DNA from: Solirubrobacteraceae bacterium
Lineage (GTDB): Bacteria; Actinomycetota; Thermoleophilia; Solirubrobacterales; Solirubrobacteraceae
DNA length: 64,000 nucleotides
Assembly: GCA_016462625.1 (NCBI GenBank)
Contig: JAEMSV010000003.1
Coordinates: 62,001-126,000 of the forward strand
Reading direction: 5' to 3'
Shown: piece after piece, positions 1 through 9,035 of the stretch
Position numbering within the stretch: the first letter of the stretch is position 1
How the letters are laid out: every line of letters starts with the position of its first letter
Notes under the pieces: model-generated
What the model was told of the DNA's origin: nothing
What the model saw: the letters and a program-made list of their open reading frames with translations, nothing else
Databases searched by the model: none
Translations under genes and position numbers: made by a program

Positions 1-1570
1 TGATGACGAGCATCGGCTTCTTCGTCTGACCCGCTCGCGGACGGCGGATGAAGTCGGCGGTGTTGATGCCGTCCGCCGGATCGACCGCCTGCTGGAGCGC
101 GCCCTGCAGCACGGCGTCCTCGGTCCCGTTGCGGCGCCTGGGCATGGACAGGCCGAACACGTCCCACAGCACCGACTGCGAGAGCACATGGCCGAGGCCG
201 ACGCCGGTGACGTGGAAGTCGATGAAGTCGAGCTTCGGCGCCAGCGCCGCGAAGTTCATCCCGAGCACGCCGCCCAGCGAGGTGCCTTGCATGCTGATCG
301 AGCTGGTGTCGAGATCGGGTCGCCCGTCGCCGCCCCGGCCGATCGGGTTCACCGCCGTCGCCCGGCGTAGGACGTCGACCTTCAGCCCGCCGATGGCGCG
401 GTACAGGCCGGTGAGGTCGAGGGTCGCCTGGTTGAACATCCCGGAGAGCGTTCCCAGCTCGCCCGGGTTCAGCAGGTTCAGGATGTAGCCGCCGTCGGGA
501 CCGGAACGCACGCCGTGGTTCGGCCAGTCGATCGAGATCGTCGCCAGGCCGAGTGAGGCGTTCATCTGCGAGACGAGGATGTCGGTCTCCTTCTGCCCGC
601 TCACGCCGTGCGCGTAGATCACGAGAGGCGCGGGCGTCGTGCCGGCGCTGCGCGGGAGCGTCAGCTGAAACGGCAGCCACTGGTCGCTGCGCGTCTTGCC
701 GGTGAAGTCGACAGGTCCCTCGCCGCCGCGGGTCCGGTAGTTGTCGACGCGGACCTGGCCGGTGACGATCGCGCCGCTCCACGGCGTCTGCAGGTCCCAC
801 CGCGGACGCACGTCGCGCGTCTCGTGCGGGCGTGAGCTGGTGTCGTCCATGAGGCGCTGGGTCGCGTCGACGACTTCGGCCCGATTGCGGACGGTGAAGA
901 GGGTGGCGGTCCGGACGCTCGCCGGAGCGAGGCCAGCCGCGCCGAGCGCCGTCGTGACCTCGCCGACGTACGCCGCGGCCCGGCCGGGCTGCGCCTTCGC
1001 GGCGCGGGCGGGATAGGCGGGGTCGCCGGCGCCCATGCCGGTGGAGACGGCGACGACGATGCGGTGGCCGAATGGCCAGCGGGACCGGGCGAAGACCTGC
1101 AGGACGTTCGACTGCTGTGCGCCGACCACCAGCGGGTTGCGCGCGTGGACGCTCATGAACGCGTGGACGGGCACCCGCTCGCCGGCAGTCAGGTCGTAGG
1201 CCGTGACGAGGTCACCGCCGTCGGGCGGCACCGGGCCCTGATGCTGCGCAAACTCGAAGACGGCGCCCGCGCCGGCGCTGAAGCCGGTCGCACCGTTGAA
1301 GATGCCGCTCGGTGAGATCCCCTCATCGACGGGGAGCTGGTGCAGCAGGTCATCGCGCAGGATCTCGTCGGTGACGTTCGCGCGCTTCCCGGTCGGGGAG
1401 GTCGGGTCGTCGTCCGCCCAGTAGTCCGACGGGAACGGCGCGAGGCAGGTCTCGGTCGACAGTGGATTGCAGGTGTCGGCGGCGGACGCCGGCGCGGCGT
1501 GGGCGCAGGCCAAGACGACGAGCGCCAGCAGCGCCCGGCGTGAGATCAGCCAACTAGCGAGCTTCGGCAC
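1..1570 (-). CDS. Secreted alpha/beta hydrolase, 3' end cut by window edge
   Basis: This minus-strand frame runs off the left edge, so at least 523 residues are visible and the C-terminus is missing. A GTG at 1570 follows GGAGAT by six bases and gives a clean signal peptide (basic start, hydrophobic stretch, ASA|AD-like cleavage). The mature N-terminus has a Cys-Pro-rich segment (CNPLSTETCLAPFPSDYW) common in secreted actinobacterial hydrolases. Further in, the motif GTSLGG near residue 428 is a GxSxG nucleophile elbow, preceded by an IYAHG oxyanion-type strand. It is probably an exported esterase or lipase; the substrate is unknown. The start overlaps the last 17 bases of the upstream esterase gene, which implies translational coupling and related roles. 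Confidence 0.82.
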   Translation of the reverse strand, partial: MPKLASWLISRRALLALVVLACAHAAPASAADTCNPLSTETCLAPFPSDYWADDDPTSPTGKRANVTDEILRDDLLHQLPVDEGISPSGIFNGATGFSAGAGAVFEFAQHQGPVPPDGGDLVTAYDLTAGERVPVHAFMSVHARNPLVVGAQQSNVLQVFARSRWPFGHRIVVAVSTGMGAGDPAYPARAAKAQPGRAAAYVGEVTTALGAAGLAPASVRTATLFTVRNRAEVVDATQRLMDDTSSRPHETRDVRPRWDLQTPWSGAIVTGQVRVDNYRTRGGEGPVDFTGKTRSDQWLPFQLTLPRSAGTTPAPLVIYAHGVSGQKETDILVSQMNASLGLATISIDWPNHGVRSGPDGGYILNLLNPGELGTLSGMFNQATLDLTGLYRAIGGLKVDVLRRATAVNPIGRGGDGRPDLDTSSISMQGTSLGGVLGMNFAALAPKLDFIDFHVTGVGLGHVLSQSVLWDVFGLSMPRRRNGTEDAVLQGALQQAVDPADGINTADFIRRPRAGQTKKPMLVI

Positions 1571-3758
1571 AGGGCATCTCCGTTCCGGATTTCGTATAGC
1601 GCGAGAAGAACCGCCACGAGATCTCGGCGCCGCTCGGCGCACGCACATCGCTCCGGCCCCATCGGAGATCCGCCGAGCCCCCGGGCCAGAAGTGACCGAG
1701 CCCCCGGACCGTCCAGCGCTCGGCGATGAGGCAGCCGCTGGGGTCGCGGTAGCTCAGAACCCGCGAGGAGCGGCCGCCTGGCACGCGTTCCTCCCGGGCC
1801 GTCGCGGCGGTCCGCGCGATCGGGTGGCTCTGGCTCGTGCCGAGGACGAGGTTGTTCGTCCGGATGCCCTGGTCCAGCGCTCGGCTCTGGCAGGAGCGGG
1901 GGACGGCGAGGTCCTGGTCGCCGCCGAGGACCAGCCGCGGGACGACCCGCGCCCGTGAGCCCATCGCGGCGCGCGCGAGTCGCGCGTTGACGCCGACCGG
2001 CGCGGTGAGCGGGTTTCCGCCCAGGCATGCGACGTCGCCGTAGCCGCCGGCGGAGATGAGGCCGACGGCGGCGAACACATCGGGGTACGCCGCCGCCATG
2101 ATCGATGCCATGAACCCTCCCGCCGACGTGCCGACCATGTAGACCCGCTCGGCATCGACGGCTCGGGTCGCCATCACGTTTCGGGTCATCCCCGCGATCG
2201 CGGCTGCGTCCCCGCCACCGCGGCGCCAGCTGGCCGGGTCGTACATGCGCCAGGAGCGGGTCAGCGGGTATGGCGCCGTGGCGGCCGCGTCGTCGACGTC
2301 GGGGTAGAGGAGCACGAGTCCTTCGCGCTCGGCCAGGCGGTTGTAGAGCGTGATGCGCATGTGCTGCTCGGCGGTGGTCTGCGCGCCGTGCGTCACGACC
2401 ACGAGCGGCGCCGGACGGGACGGGCTGTAGCTCGTCGGGGTGTAGACGATGTACGAGTGGCGGCCCAGCCGGCGCGTTTCGGTGCGGCCGGGGTCCGGCG
2501 GATCGGCGACCGGCGGCGACGTGCCCGGGGCAGGCTCCGGCGCTCCCGGCTGGGGCGGCGCGCTGGGTCGGCATGCCGTGGGGAGCATGATCGCGCCCGG
2601 CGTCGCAACGCGAACGGTGCAGCCGCCCGCAGTGGTCAGGATGGCCGGCGATCCGGCCGCGGTGACCGTGAGTCGGTCGCCCTGCCGTTCGAACCGGACG
2701 ACCCGATCGGGTGCGGCGTCGAAGCGGTAGCCGATGCCCCACAGCCGTCCTCGCGTCGCGACCGTGTCGCCGATCCAGTCGACAGGGTCTTCGGCCACTG
2801 GTTCGAACAGGCCCCAGGCGAAGGCGTCGCGCAGCTCGGTGCGGAAGTTGGGGAGGTCGTGGATCCCCGCGTGGACGCGATGGGTGACGTCCGCTCCTGC
2901 CGCGCGCAGCGCTCGGACGAAGGCGTCAGAGGACGGCCTCATGATCAGCCCCTCGAGCACGGTGTCGAGGACCCCGCCGGGACCGGGGTTCGGTGCGACT
3001 CCGGGTGTGGGCCGGCCGTCGCCCGACGTGACGAAGACGCGGGTATGCCGGAGGTTCGCCGCGAGCCGCGTCGGATTGTGGCCGCGGGCGTAGAAACCGC
3101 CGGCCGGTCCGTAGATCGCGTCGACATCCGTGTCGACGGACAGCCGGCCCGCAGTCAGCGGCGGCACCATCGACATGAAGTTGACCATGCGCGGGACCAG
3201 CTCGAGGTCGACGGCGCCCGAGATGACGGCGATCGATCCGAAGAAGCCGGGCAGCCGGGCGCCGAGATGCGCGGCGCCGAGGCCGCCCATCGAGACGCCG
3301 GCCAGCGCGTGGTATCGCCGTTCCGAGCGGATGCGGTATCGGGCGAGGATCTGCGGGATCACCTGCTCGAGGTGGTAGCTCTCCCACGCCGGCTGACCGC
3401 GGCGGCCGTCGTTCCACCAGTCGGTGTAGAAGCCGGTCCCGCCCTCGGGCATGACGATGATGCCGGGGAAGCCCTCCGCGGTCGTTGCGATCTGTCCGGC
3501 GGTGGCCCAGCTCTTGTAGGTGTTCGCGACGCCGCCGAGCAGCACCAGCAGCGGATACGCGCGCTGCGGGTCGTAGCCGTCGGGGAGGAGGACCATCGCG
3601 CGCGGCGGGTTGCGATACCCCGGCAGCCATGCGTCGGATATCTGCCCGTCAGCAGCGGGAATCGTGATCTCGACCAGCTCTCCGCCCGCTGCCGATGGCG
3701 CGCCGATGGCAAACGCCAGCGTCACCGCGACGAACGCGGCGGCTCCTCTCCGTCCCAT
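1554..3758 (-). CDS. Secreted protein with two esterase domains
   Basis: A 734-residue exported protein with two alpha/beta hydrolase domains. After a signal peptide (MGRRGAAAFVAV...), the first domain (about 30-320) looks like an esterase D/antigen-85-type fold with nucleophile motif GVSMGG near Ser156. A Pro-rich linker (about 392-425) leads to a PHB-depolymerase/LpqC-like domain (about 430-700) with HGAQTTAEQ, GTSAGG near Ser545, and a late GLGHFWPG histidine motif. Likely substrates are polyesters or esterified polymers; this is inferred from family only. I chose ATG 3758 because it starts directly at the signal peptide; an in-frame GTG at 3779 would add seven residues. Neither has an obvious ribosome-binding site. 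Its 3' end overlaps the next esterase gene by 17 bases. Confidence 0.85.
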   Translation of the reverse strand: MGRRGAAAFVAVTLAFAIGAPSAAGGELVEITIPAADGQISDAWLPGYRNPPRAMVLLPDGYDPQRAYPLLVLLGGVANTYKSWATAGQIATTAEGFPGIIVMPEGGTGFYTDWWNDGRRGQPAWESYHLEQVIPQILARYRIRSERRYHALAGVSMGGLGAAHLGARLPGFFGSIAVISGAVDLELVPRMVNFMSMVPPLTAGRLSVDTDVDAIYGPAGGFYARGHNPTRLAANLRHTRVFVTSGDGRPTPGVAPNPGPGGVLDTVLEGLIMRPSSDAFVRALRAAGADVTHRVHAGIHDLPNFRTELRDAFAWGLFEPVAEDPVDWIGDTVATRGRLWGIGYRFDAAPDRVVRFERQGDRLTVTAAGSPAILTTAGGCTVRVATPGAIMLPTACRPSAPPQPGAPEPAPGTSPPVADPPDPGRTETRRLGRHSYIVYTPTSYSPSRPAPLVVVTHGAQTTAEQHMRITLYNRLAEREGLVLLYPDVDDAAATAPYPLTRSWRMYDPASWRRGGGDAAAIAGMTRNVMATRAVDAERVYMVGTSAGGFMASIMAAAYPDVFAAVGLISAGGYGDVACLGGNPLTAPVGVNARLARAAMGSRARVVPRLVLGGDQDLAVPRSCQSRALDQGIRTNNLVLGTSQSHPIARTAATAREERVPGGRSSRVLSYRDPSGCLIAERWTVRGLGHFWPGGSADLRWGRSDVRAPSGAEISWRFFSRYTKSGTEMPCAEAR

Positions 3759-3983
3759 GAACACGACAGTAACATGCACAGCTGCAGTTATGTGCAGTCG
3801 ATATCTGAGCGCGCGACGCCGACGACACTGCCAGCTGCAGGGAGGACACTGTGTCCCGACAGGACAGAGCGCCGGATTCCGGTCCCCGCGGACCAGGGGC
3901 TGGGGAAGTCGACGCCCAGGGCATGTTTCTCGGCCCTCCGCGGCCCGTTGCCGACGTGTGTGGGATGACGGCGGCGGCCGTCG

Positions 3984-5198
3984 TCAGGTCCGGCACGGCC
4001 CCCAGAAGCGGTTGGCCCGCGCGCTGCGCTCACCGTTCAGTGCGGCCAGCGACGTCGAGGCGACAGCGAGAGCGTCGATGAGACGCATCTGGGTGCGGGC
4101 CAGCAGGGTTCCGGCGCTGGGCCTGCTGAATCTGTTGCGCTCGGCGGTGGTGAGCGGGCGCTCGCCCGCCTCGATGATCCGCTCGACGCCCGCGACCCCG
4201 TAGGCCTTGACCGCTTGCTCGATGGAGTACAGGCCCACCATTCCGTCGACGGAGGAGGCCGCGGCGCGCACGTCGGTGGCCATCACGTCGACGTCCTTGT
4301 AGGGGCCGACGCCGGCCTCTCCGAGTGAGATGCCGCCCTCGTCGCCGTACAGCCGGCGGATGTCACGGCCGTAGCTGAGCTGCAGGCTGGGTCCGGGGTC
4401 GACGCCGGTGGCCTGGACGTAGATGGTGCGCATCGTCATGAACCCGATGTCGTCGTACTGGCCGCGTCCGATGAGCGGAAGGTCGAAGAAGTCCGAGAAC
4501 GCCGCCTTGCCGTCGAGCGCGTCGTCGATCACGAACGGGTGGGCCACCGAGGTGACGGCGTAGCCGCGGCCGCGCAGGGAGCGCACGATCCCCCGGTACT
4601 GCTCCGCGGCGCGGCACTGGCGCCGCGGTCCGGCGTTGTGCGCAAGCGCGCCGAGCGCGGCCACGGGGTCCTTGCCGACCCGGAAGAACGCGTCGGTGTC
4701 CTGGATCGACGATTCGAGGTCGAGTGAGACATCGGTGAAGCGCAGCCCGTGCTGGCGCGCCCAGCGGTCGAACGCGTCGGCGGCGTCGGCGATCGTCGCG
4801 CCGTTGTCCTCGTTCGACCAGTAGCCGTCGGCGTAGGGGACTTGGATCAAGGCCTTGATCGGGATCTGACGGCGGGCGGCCTCACGCAGGAACGGCAGCA
4901 CCTCGTTGCGCTGCGGCGGGTCGGTCGGGCGTGGACCGAAGTCGCGGCGGTAGCGGAAGTTGAAGCCGAGCTGGGTCTGATGGCGCTCGAGCACGTCCCA
5001 CAGCGCCGGGGTGTAGACGCTGAGGTCACGCGGCAGGTCCCAGTAGTCCTCGGACTTCGGCACCCCGTAGCCGGCCAGGCCCGAGGAGCCGTGCATCTCC
5101 TCGCCGGTCCAGAACATCAGGCGCGAGGCATGGGCGGGGGCGGCGAGCAGCGCGGTGGCGAAAACGGCGGCGAGCGCGACGGCGAAGATCGTCTTCAT
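3984..5198 (-). CDS. Secreted protein of unknown function
   Basis: A 404-residue product starting MKTIFAVALAAVFATALLA, a typical Sec signal peptide ending near AHAS. I do not recognise the family. The mature part has alternating hydrophobic strands and acidic motifs (IKALIQVPYADGYW, DVSLDLES, SVAHPFVIDD, GQYDDIGFMT) that suggest a TIM-barrel or glycoside-hydrolase-like fold, but no catalytic signature can be assigned. The frame is open for 168 more bases upstream; I reject that extension because it lacks a signal peptide at its own N-terminus and runs through a palindrome. No clear Shine-Dalgarno sequence precedes ATG 5198. It diverges from the copper operon. Confidence 0.7.
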   Translation of the reverse strand: MKTIFAVALAAVFATALLAAPAHASRLMFWTGEEMHGSSGLAGYGVPKSEDYWDLPRDLSVYTPALWDVLERHQTQLGFNFRYRRDFGPRPTDPPQRNEVLPFLREAARRQIPIKALIQVPYADGYWSNEDNGATIADAADAFDRWARQHGLRFTDVSLDLESSIQDTDAFFRVGKDPVAALGALAHNAGPRRQCRAAEQYRGIVRSLRGRGYAVTSVAHPFVIDDALDGKAAFSDFFDLPLIGRGQYDDIGFMTMRTIYVQATGVDPGPSLQLSYGRDIRRLYGDEGGISLGEAGVGPYKDVDVMATDVRAAASSVDGMVGLYSIEQAVKAYGVAGVERIIEAGERPLTTAERNRFSRPSAGTLLARTQMRLIDALAVASTSLAALNGERSARANRFWGPCRT

Positions 5199-5347
5199 GT
5201 GGGAGACGGCCGCCAGGACGGGGTGGCGACGGGCTGTTTGCCGACGGTCCACCCATCGGGGTGAGCGTTGTGCGGGGAAGGTGTCGGACACGGTGAGTGG
5301 TGCGACGAGGAGTAGGCGAAGCGGCGTCATGTGCGCACCGTCCCATC

Positions 5348-5365
5348 TGACAGACGTCTCTGTCA
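5348..5365. promoter_or_regulatory. TetR-type palindrome TGACAGACGTCTCTGTCA
   Basis: Two perfect 7-bp arms (TGACAGA / TCTGTCA) are separated by CGTC. Read on the minus strand the site overlaps TTGACA, a -35 candidate for the secreted-protein gene starting at 5198. The geometry resembles TetR-family operators; no regulator gene is adjacent. Confidence 0.45.
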
Positions 5366-5465
5366 ACTTAGGTCATGGCGCGCTCGACTCGCAGGGCCCA
5401 GGGCCCACATCGTCTTGCGGCAGGTGGCTCGTGGGTTGGACTTCTCGCCAGCGATTTCGTACTTG

Positions 5466-5480
5466 TACCCCCGGGGGGTA
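5466..5480. promoter_or_regulatory. CsoR-type copper operator 1
   Basis: TACCCCCGGGGGGTA matches the TACCCC-N-GGGTA palindrome of CsoR-family copper repressors. It lies 76 bp upstream of copZ and 43 bp from a second copy, close to four helical turns, so both boxes face the same side of the DNA. Confidence 0.75.
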
Positions 5481-5508
5481 TCTGCTACGTTCTGCTCCAT
5501 TCATGCGA

Positions 5509-5523
5509 TACCCCCTTGGGGTA
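5509..5523. promoter_or_regulatory. CsoR-type copper operator 2
   Basis: TACCCCCTTGGGGTA, extended to a 17-bp palindrome ATACCCCCTTGGGGTAT at 5508-5524. It sits just upstream of the copZ ribosome-binding site (GGAG at 5531), where a bound repressor would block transcription. Cu(I) binding releases CsoR from such sites. Confidence 0.8.
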
Positions 5524-5541
5524 TACGAAAGGAGCAGCACC

Positions 5542-5754
5542 ATGTGCACCACTGCCACCACCGAGTACCGAGTTGCCGGGATGACGTGCGGCCACTGCGT
5601 CAGCAGCGTCCGCGAGGAGGTTGCCGAGATCGCGGGGGTCGACAGCGTCGATGTCGATCTCGCGACGGGTCGCCTCACGGTCACCGGCGCCGACGTGTCC
5701 GCGGACGCCGTCCGTCGTGCAGTGGCCGACGCGGGCTACGAGGTCTTCTCATGA
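5542..5754 (+). CDS. copZ: Copper chaperone CopZ
   Basis: A 70-residue single heavy-metal-associated domain with the Cu(I)-binding motif GMTCGHC (residues 13-19) and the usual ferredoxin-like beta-alpha-beta pattern. It is expected to carry Cu(I) in the cytoplasm to the CopA ATPase encoded two genes downstream. Start ATG 5542 has AAAGGAG ten bases upstream. It is first in a tight operon: its TGA stop overlaps the next start (ATGA at 5751). Two CsoR-type boxes precede it, so induction by copper is expected. Confidence 0.95.
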   Translation: MCTTATTEYRVAGMTCGHCVSSVREEVAEIAGVDSVDVDLATGRLTVTGADVSADAVRRAVADAGYEVFS

Positions 5755-6650
5755 GCGCGCCCGCGAAGCTCGCCGCCTTCGCCGTCGTCCTTGCCGTGTT
5801 GTTCGGCGTGGGCGCGGTGGCCGGCGGCGCGACCGATCCTTCCGGCGACGAGCCGCGCTCCGAGCGCGCCGGCGCCGGCTCCATGACCGAGGGCGCCCAC
5901 GGGGGCGCCGCCAAGGAGGACGCCATGTCCACTGCCAGCCACACCGGCGAGCGGCAGGCGCATCCGGTTCGCGGCCTCGCGGTCGCCGAGAACGGCATGC
6001 GCATCGAGCTTGCCACCCCCGAGTTGCGCCGCGGCGCGACCGAGCAGCTGCGCTTCCGTATCGTCGACGAGCGCGGCCGCGCCGTGCGCGCCTTCGACGT
6101 CGAGCACGAGCGGCGCATGCACCTGATCGTCGCCCGCCGCGACCTGACCGGGTTCCAGCATCTGCACCCGAAGATGAACACCGACGGCGAGTGGAGCACC
6201 GAGGTGCGCCTCGACGACGCCGGTTCCTATCGCATGTTCGCCGACTTCTCCGCCGGCGATGAGACGACCACCCTCGCGTCGGACCTTCGGGTGGACGGGG
6301 CGGCCGATCTTCGCCCGCTGCCGCGGCCGAAGACGACCGCCGTCAGCGACGGTGGCTACGACGTGCGCCTCGCGGCGCCCGTCGCACGCCACGGCGAGGA
6401 GGCCGAGCTGCGGTTCACCGTGACGAAGGACGGTCGTCCCGTCGACACCGAGCCGTATCTCGGTGCCGGCGGACACCTCGTCGCGCTGCGCGAGGGCGAC
6501 CTCGCGTTCCTGCACGTGCACCCGACCGAGCACGGGGACGGCATCGGCTTCGAGGCCACGTTCCCCACGACCGGTGCGTACCGCCTGTTCCTGCAGTTCC
6601 AGGTCGACGGAGAGATCCAGACCGTCGCGTTCACCCAGGAGGTGGCGTAG
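5751..6650 (+). CDS. Membrane-anchored His/Met-rich copper-operon protein
   Basis: A 299-residue protein with an N-terminal membrane helix or signal anchor (about 5-25: [20 protein letters not shown]), then a low-complexity segment with Met and His. Two similar beta-rich domains follow, each ending in an HLHP or HVHP motif followed by a GxYRMF or GAYRLF strand. Related proteins are annotated only as secreted or heavy-metal-domain proteins next to copper ATPases. The paired His-rich loops and the position between copZ and copA suggest extracytoplasmic copper binding or sensing; this is inference. It overlaps copZ by four bases and ends two bases before copA. Confidence 0.85.
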   Translation: MSAPAKLAAFAVVLAVLFGVGAVAGGATDPSGDEPRSERAGAGSMTEGAHGGAAKEDAMSTASHTGERQAHPVRGLAVAENGMRIELATPELRRGATEQLRFRIVDERGRAVRAFDVEHERRMHLIVARRDLTGFQHLHPKMNTDGEWSTEVRLDDAGSYRMFADFSAGDETTTLASDLRVDGAADLRPLPRPKTTAVSDGGYDVRLAAPVARHGEEAELRFTVTKDGRPVDTEPYLGAGGHLVALREGDLAFLHVHPTEHGDGIGFEATFPTTGAYRLFLQFQVDGEIQTVAFTQEVA

Positions 6651-6652
6651 CC

Positions 6653-8926
6653 ATGTCGTCCACGAACGTCACGGCGCCGACGGAGCACGTCGAGCTGCCG
6701 ATCACCGGCATGACGTGCGCGTCGTGCGCGAACCGCATCGAGCGCAAGCTCAACAAGCTCGACGGCGTCACCGCCACCGTGAACTACGCGACCGAGAAGG
6801 CGACGGTCGACTTCGACGCGGAGTCCGTCGCGCCCGAGGAGCTCGTCGCGGCCGTGCAGGCCGCCGGCTACGACGCCGCGCTGCCGTCGGGTGACCGCGG
6901 GGCCCCGGCCGACGAGCATGGGGACCGGGACGAGACGGCGCCCCTGCGGCGGCGGCTCATCGCCAGCGCACTGCTGTCGGCGCCGGTCCTGTTCATCGCG
7001 ATGATCCCGGCGCTGCAGTTCGACAACTGGCAGTGGCTGTCGCTCCAGCTCGCGACCCCGGTCGTCCTGTGGGGCGCGTGGCCGTTCCACCGCGCCGCCT
7101 GGGCGAACCTCAAGCACGCCACGGCGACGATGGACACGCTCATCAGCGTCGGCGTGCTCGCGGCCTGGCTGTGGTCGCTGTACGCGCTGTTCCTCGGCGA
7201 CGCCGGGATGAACGGGATGCGGATGGCGTTCGACCTCATCCCCGAGCGGAGAGCGGGCGGGGACGAGATCTACCTCGAGACGGCGTCGATCGTCACGACG
7301 TTCATCCTCGCGGGCCGGTACTTCGAGGCCAAGGCCAAGCGGCGGGCCGGAGCGGCGCTGCAGGCGCTGCTGGAGCTCGGTGCCAAGGAGGTCTCGGTCC
7401 TCGATGAGGACGGAACCGAGCGGCGGATTCCCGCCGACCAGCTCGCGGTTGGGGACCGCTTCGTCGTGCGCCCGGGCGAGAAGGTCGCCACGGACGGCGT
7501 CGTCGAAGAGGGCACGTCGGCCGTCGACCAGTCGCTGCTCACCGGCGAGTCCGTGCCGGTGGAGAAGCACCCGGGCGACGAGGTCGCAGGCGCGACGGTG
7601 AACGCCGGCGGGCGGCTCGTGGTGCGCGCGACGAAGGTCGGCGCGGACACGGCGCTCGCGCAGATCGCACAGCTCGTGACCGACGCGCAGACGGGGAAGG
7701 CGCCGGTGCAGCGCCTGGCGGATCGTGTCTCGGGGGTCTTCGTCCCGATCGTCATCGGACTGGCCGTCGCGACGCTCGGCTTCTGGCTCGGCGCCGGCGA
7801 GAGCGCGACGTTCGCCTTCACCGCGGCCGTCGCGGTGCTCATCATCGCGTGCCCGTGCGCGCTCGGGCTGGCCACCCCGACGGCGCTGCTCGTGGGCACC
7901 GGCCGCGGCGCCCAGCTCGGCCTGCTCATCAAGGGCCCGGAGGTCCTCGAGTCGACGCGCAAGGTCGACACGATCGTCCTCGACAAGACCGGCACCGTGA
8001 CCACCGGCAAAATGGCGCTGACCGATGTCGTCATCGCGGAGGGCGGGAACCGCAGCGAGATCCTGCGGCTGGCCGGCGCGCTCGAGGACGCCTCCGAGCA
8101 CCCGATCGCCCAGGCGATCGCCCGCAGTGCTCGCGAGGAGCTCGGCGCGCTTCCGGCCGTCGAGGGTTTCACGAACCGCGAGGGCCTCGGCGTCGAGGGC
8201 ATCGTCGACGGCCACGGCGTGCAGGTCGGCCGCCCGTCGCTCATGGCCGACTGGAGCCTGCCAATCCCGACCGCGCTGCTCGACGCCAAGCAGGCGGCCG
8301 AGGCCCAGGGCCGGACCGCGGTGGTGGCGGCGTGGGACGGTGAGGTTCGCGCGGTGCTGGTCGTGGCCGACACGGTGAAGGTGACATCGGCCGAGGCGGT
8401 CGCGTCGCTGAAGGCGCTCGGGTTGCGGCCCGTGCTGCTGACCGGCGACAACGAGGCGACGGCCCGGGCCGTCGCCGCGGAGGTCGGCATCGACGAGGTC
8501 ATCGCGGAGGTCATGCCGTCGGACAAGGCTGACGTCGTTCGGGGGCTGCAGGGCGAGGGCCGGGTCGTTGCGATGGTCGGAGACGGCGTCAACGACGCGC
8601 CCGCGCTCGCCCAGGCCGACCTCGGGCTGGCTATCGGGACGGGCACCGACGTGGCGATCGAGGCGTCCGACCTCACCCTGGTCTCCGGCGATCTGCGGGC
8701 GGCAGCGGATGCGATCCGGCTGTCGCGGGCGACGCTGCGCACGATCAAGCAGAACCTCGTGTGGGCTTTCGGCTACAACGTCGCGGCGATCCCGCTGGCA
8801 GCGGCAGGTCTGCTGAACCCCGTGATCGCCGGTGCCGCGATGGCCTTGTCCAGTGTCAGCGTGGTGGCCAACGCGCTGCGGTTGCGCCGGTTCCGCTCAG
8901 ACCACGACGGCCAGATCCGCGGGTGA
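6653..8926 (+). CDS. copA: Cu(I)-exporting P1B-type ATPase CopA
   Basis: A 757-residue P1B-1 ATPase that exports Cu(I) across the membrane at the cost of ATP. One N-terminal metal-binding domain carries GMTCASC (Cys22, Cys25). Eight membrane helices are expected, the sixth holding the CPC transport motif (Cys400, Cys402). DKTGTVT follows with phospho-acceptor Asp444, then an HP motif (EHPIAQ), TGDN, and [10 protein letters not shown] near residue 643. GGAGG precedes ATG 6653. It closes the copper operon; a hairpin follows its stop. Length and motif order are normal. Confidence 0.96.
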   Translation: MSSTNVTAPTEHVELPITGMTCASCANRIERKLNKLDGVTATVNYATEKATVDFDAESVAPEELVAAVQAAGYDAALPSGDRGAPADEHGDRDETAPLRRRLIASALLSAPVLFIAMIPALQFDNWQWLSLQLATPVVLWGAWPFHRAAWANLKHATATMDTLISVGVLAAWLWSLYALFLGDAGMNGMRMAFDLIPERRAGGDEIYLETASIVTTFILAGRYFEAKAKRRAGAALQALLELGAKEVSVLDEDGTERRIPADQLAVGDRFVVRPGEKVATDGVVEEGTSAVDQSLLTGESVPVEKHPGDEVAGATVNAGGRLVVRATKVGADTALAQIAQLVTDAQTGKAPVQRLADRVSGVFVPIVIGLAVATLGFWLGAGESATFAFTAAVAVLIIACPCALGLATPTALLVGTGRGAQLGLLIKGPEVLESTRKVDTIVLDKTGTVTTGKMALTDVVIAEGGNRSEILRLAGALEDASEHPIAQAIARSAREELGALPAVEGFTNREGLGVEGIVDGHGVQVGRPSLMADWSLPIPTALLDAKQAAEAQGRTAVVAAWDGEVRAVLVVADTVKVTSAEAVASLKALGLRPVLLTGDNEATARAVAAEVGIDEVIAEVMPSDKADVVRGLQGEGRVVAMVGDGVNDAPALAQADLGLAIGTGTDVAIEASDLTLVSGDLRAAADAIRLSRATLRTIKQNLVWAFGYNVAAIPLAAAGLLNPVIAGAAMALSSVSVVANALRLRRFRSDHDGQIRG

Positions 8927-8928
8927 CC

Positions 8929-8978
8929 CTGACAGACGGCGGCGCTGGCGATCGTGGGTCGCCCGCGCCGTCGGTCAG
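8929..8978. terminator. Hairpin between convergent copA and protease genes
   Basis: CTGACAGACGGCG at 8929-8941 pairs with CGCCGTCGGTCAG at 8966-8978, leaving one A/G mismatch and a loop of about 24 bases. It starts three bases after the copA stop and lies between two convergent genes. No T-run follows, so a bidirectional hairpin terminator is probable rather than certain. Confidence 0.5.
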
Positions 8979-9035
8979 ATTGGCGCACCTGCTCGGCGAG
9001 GGGGTGTCGACGGCAGAGGTGTGAATGGGTGACGC

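Larger units (their letters stand above)
5199..5541. promoter_or_regulatory. Divergent regulatory region upstream of copper operon
   Basis: This 343-bp stretch between the secreted-protein gene and copZ holds no credible gene. It carries a TetR-type palindrome (5348-5365) on the side nearer the secreted-protein gene and two CsoR-type boxes (5466-5480, 5509-5523) next to copZ. The bases between are low in recognisable promoter elements; TTGGAC around 5434 is a possible -35 for the copper operon. Confidence 0.6.
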
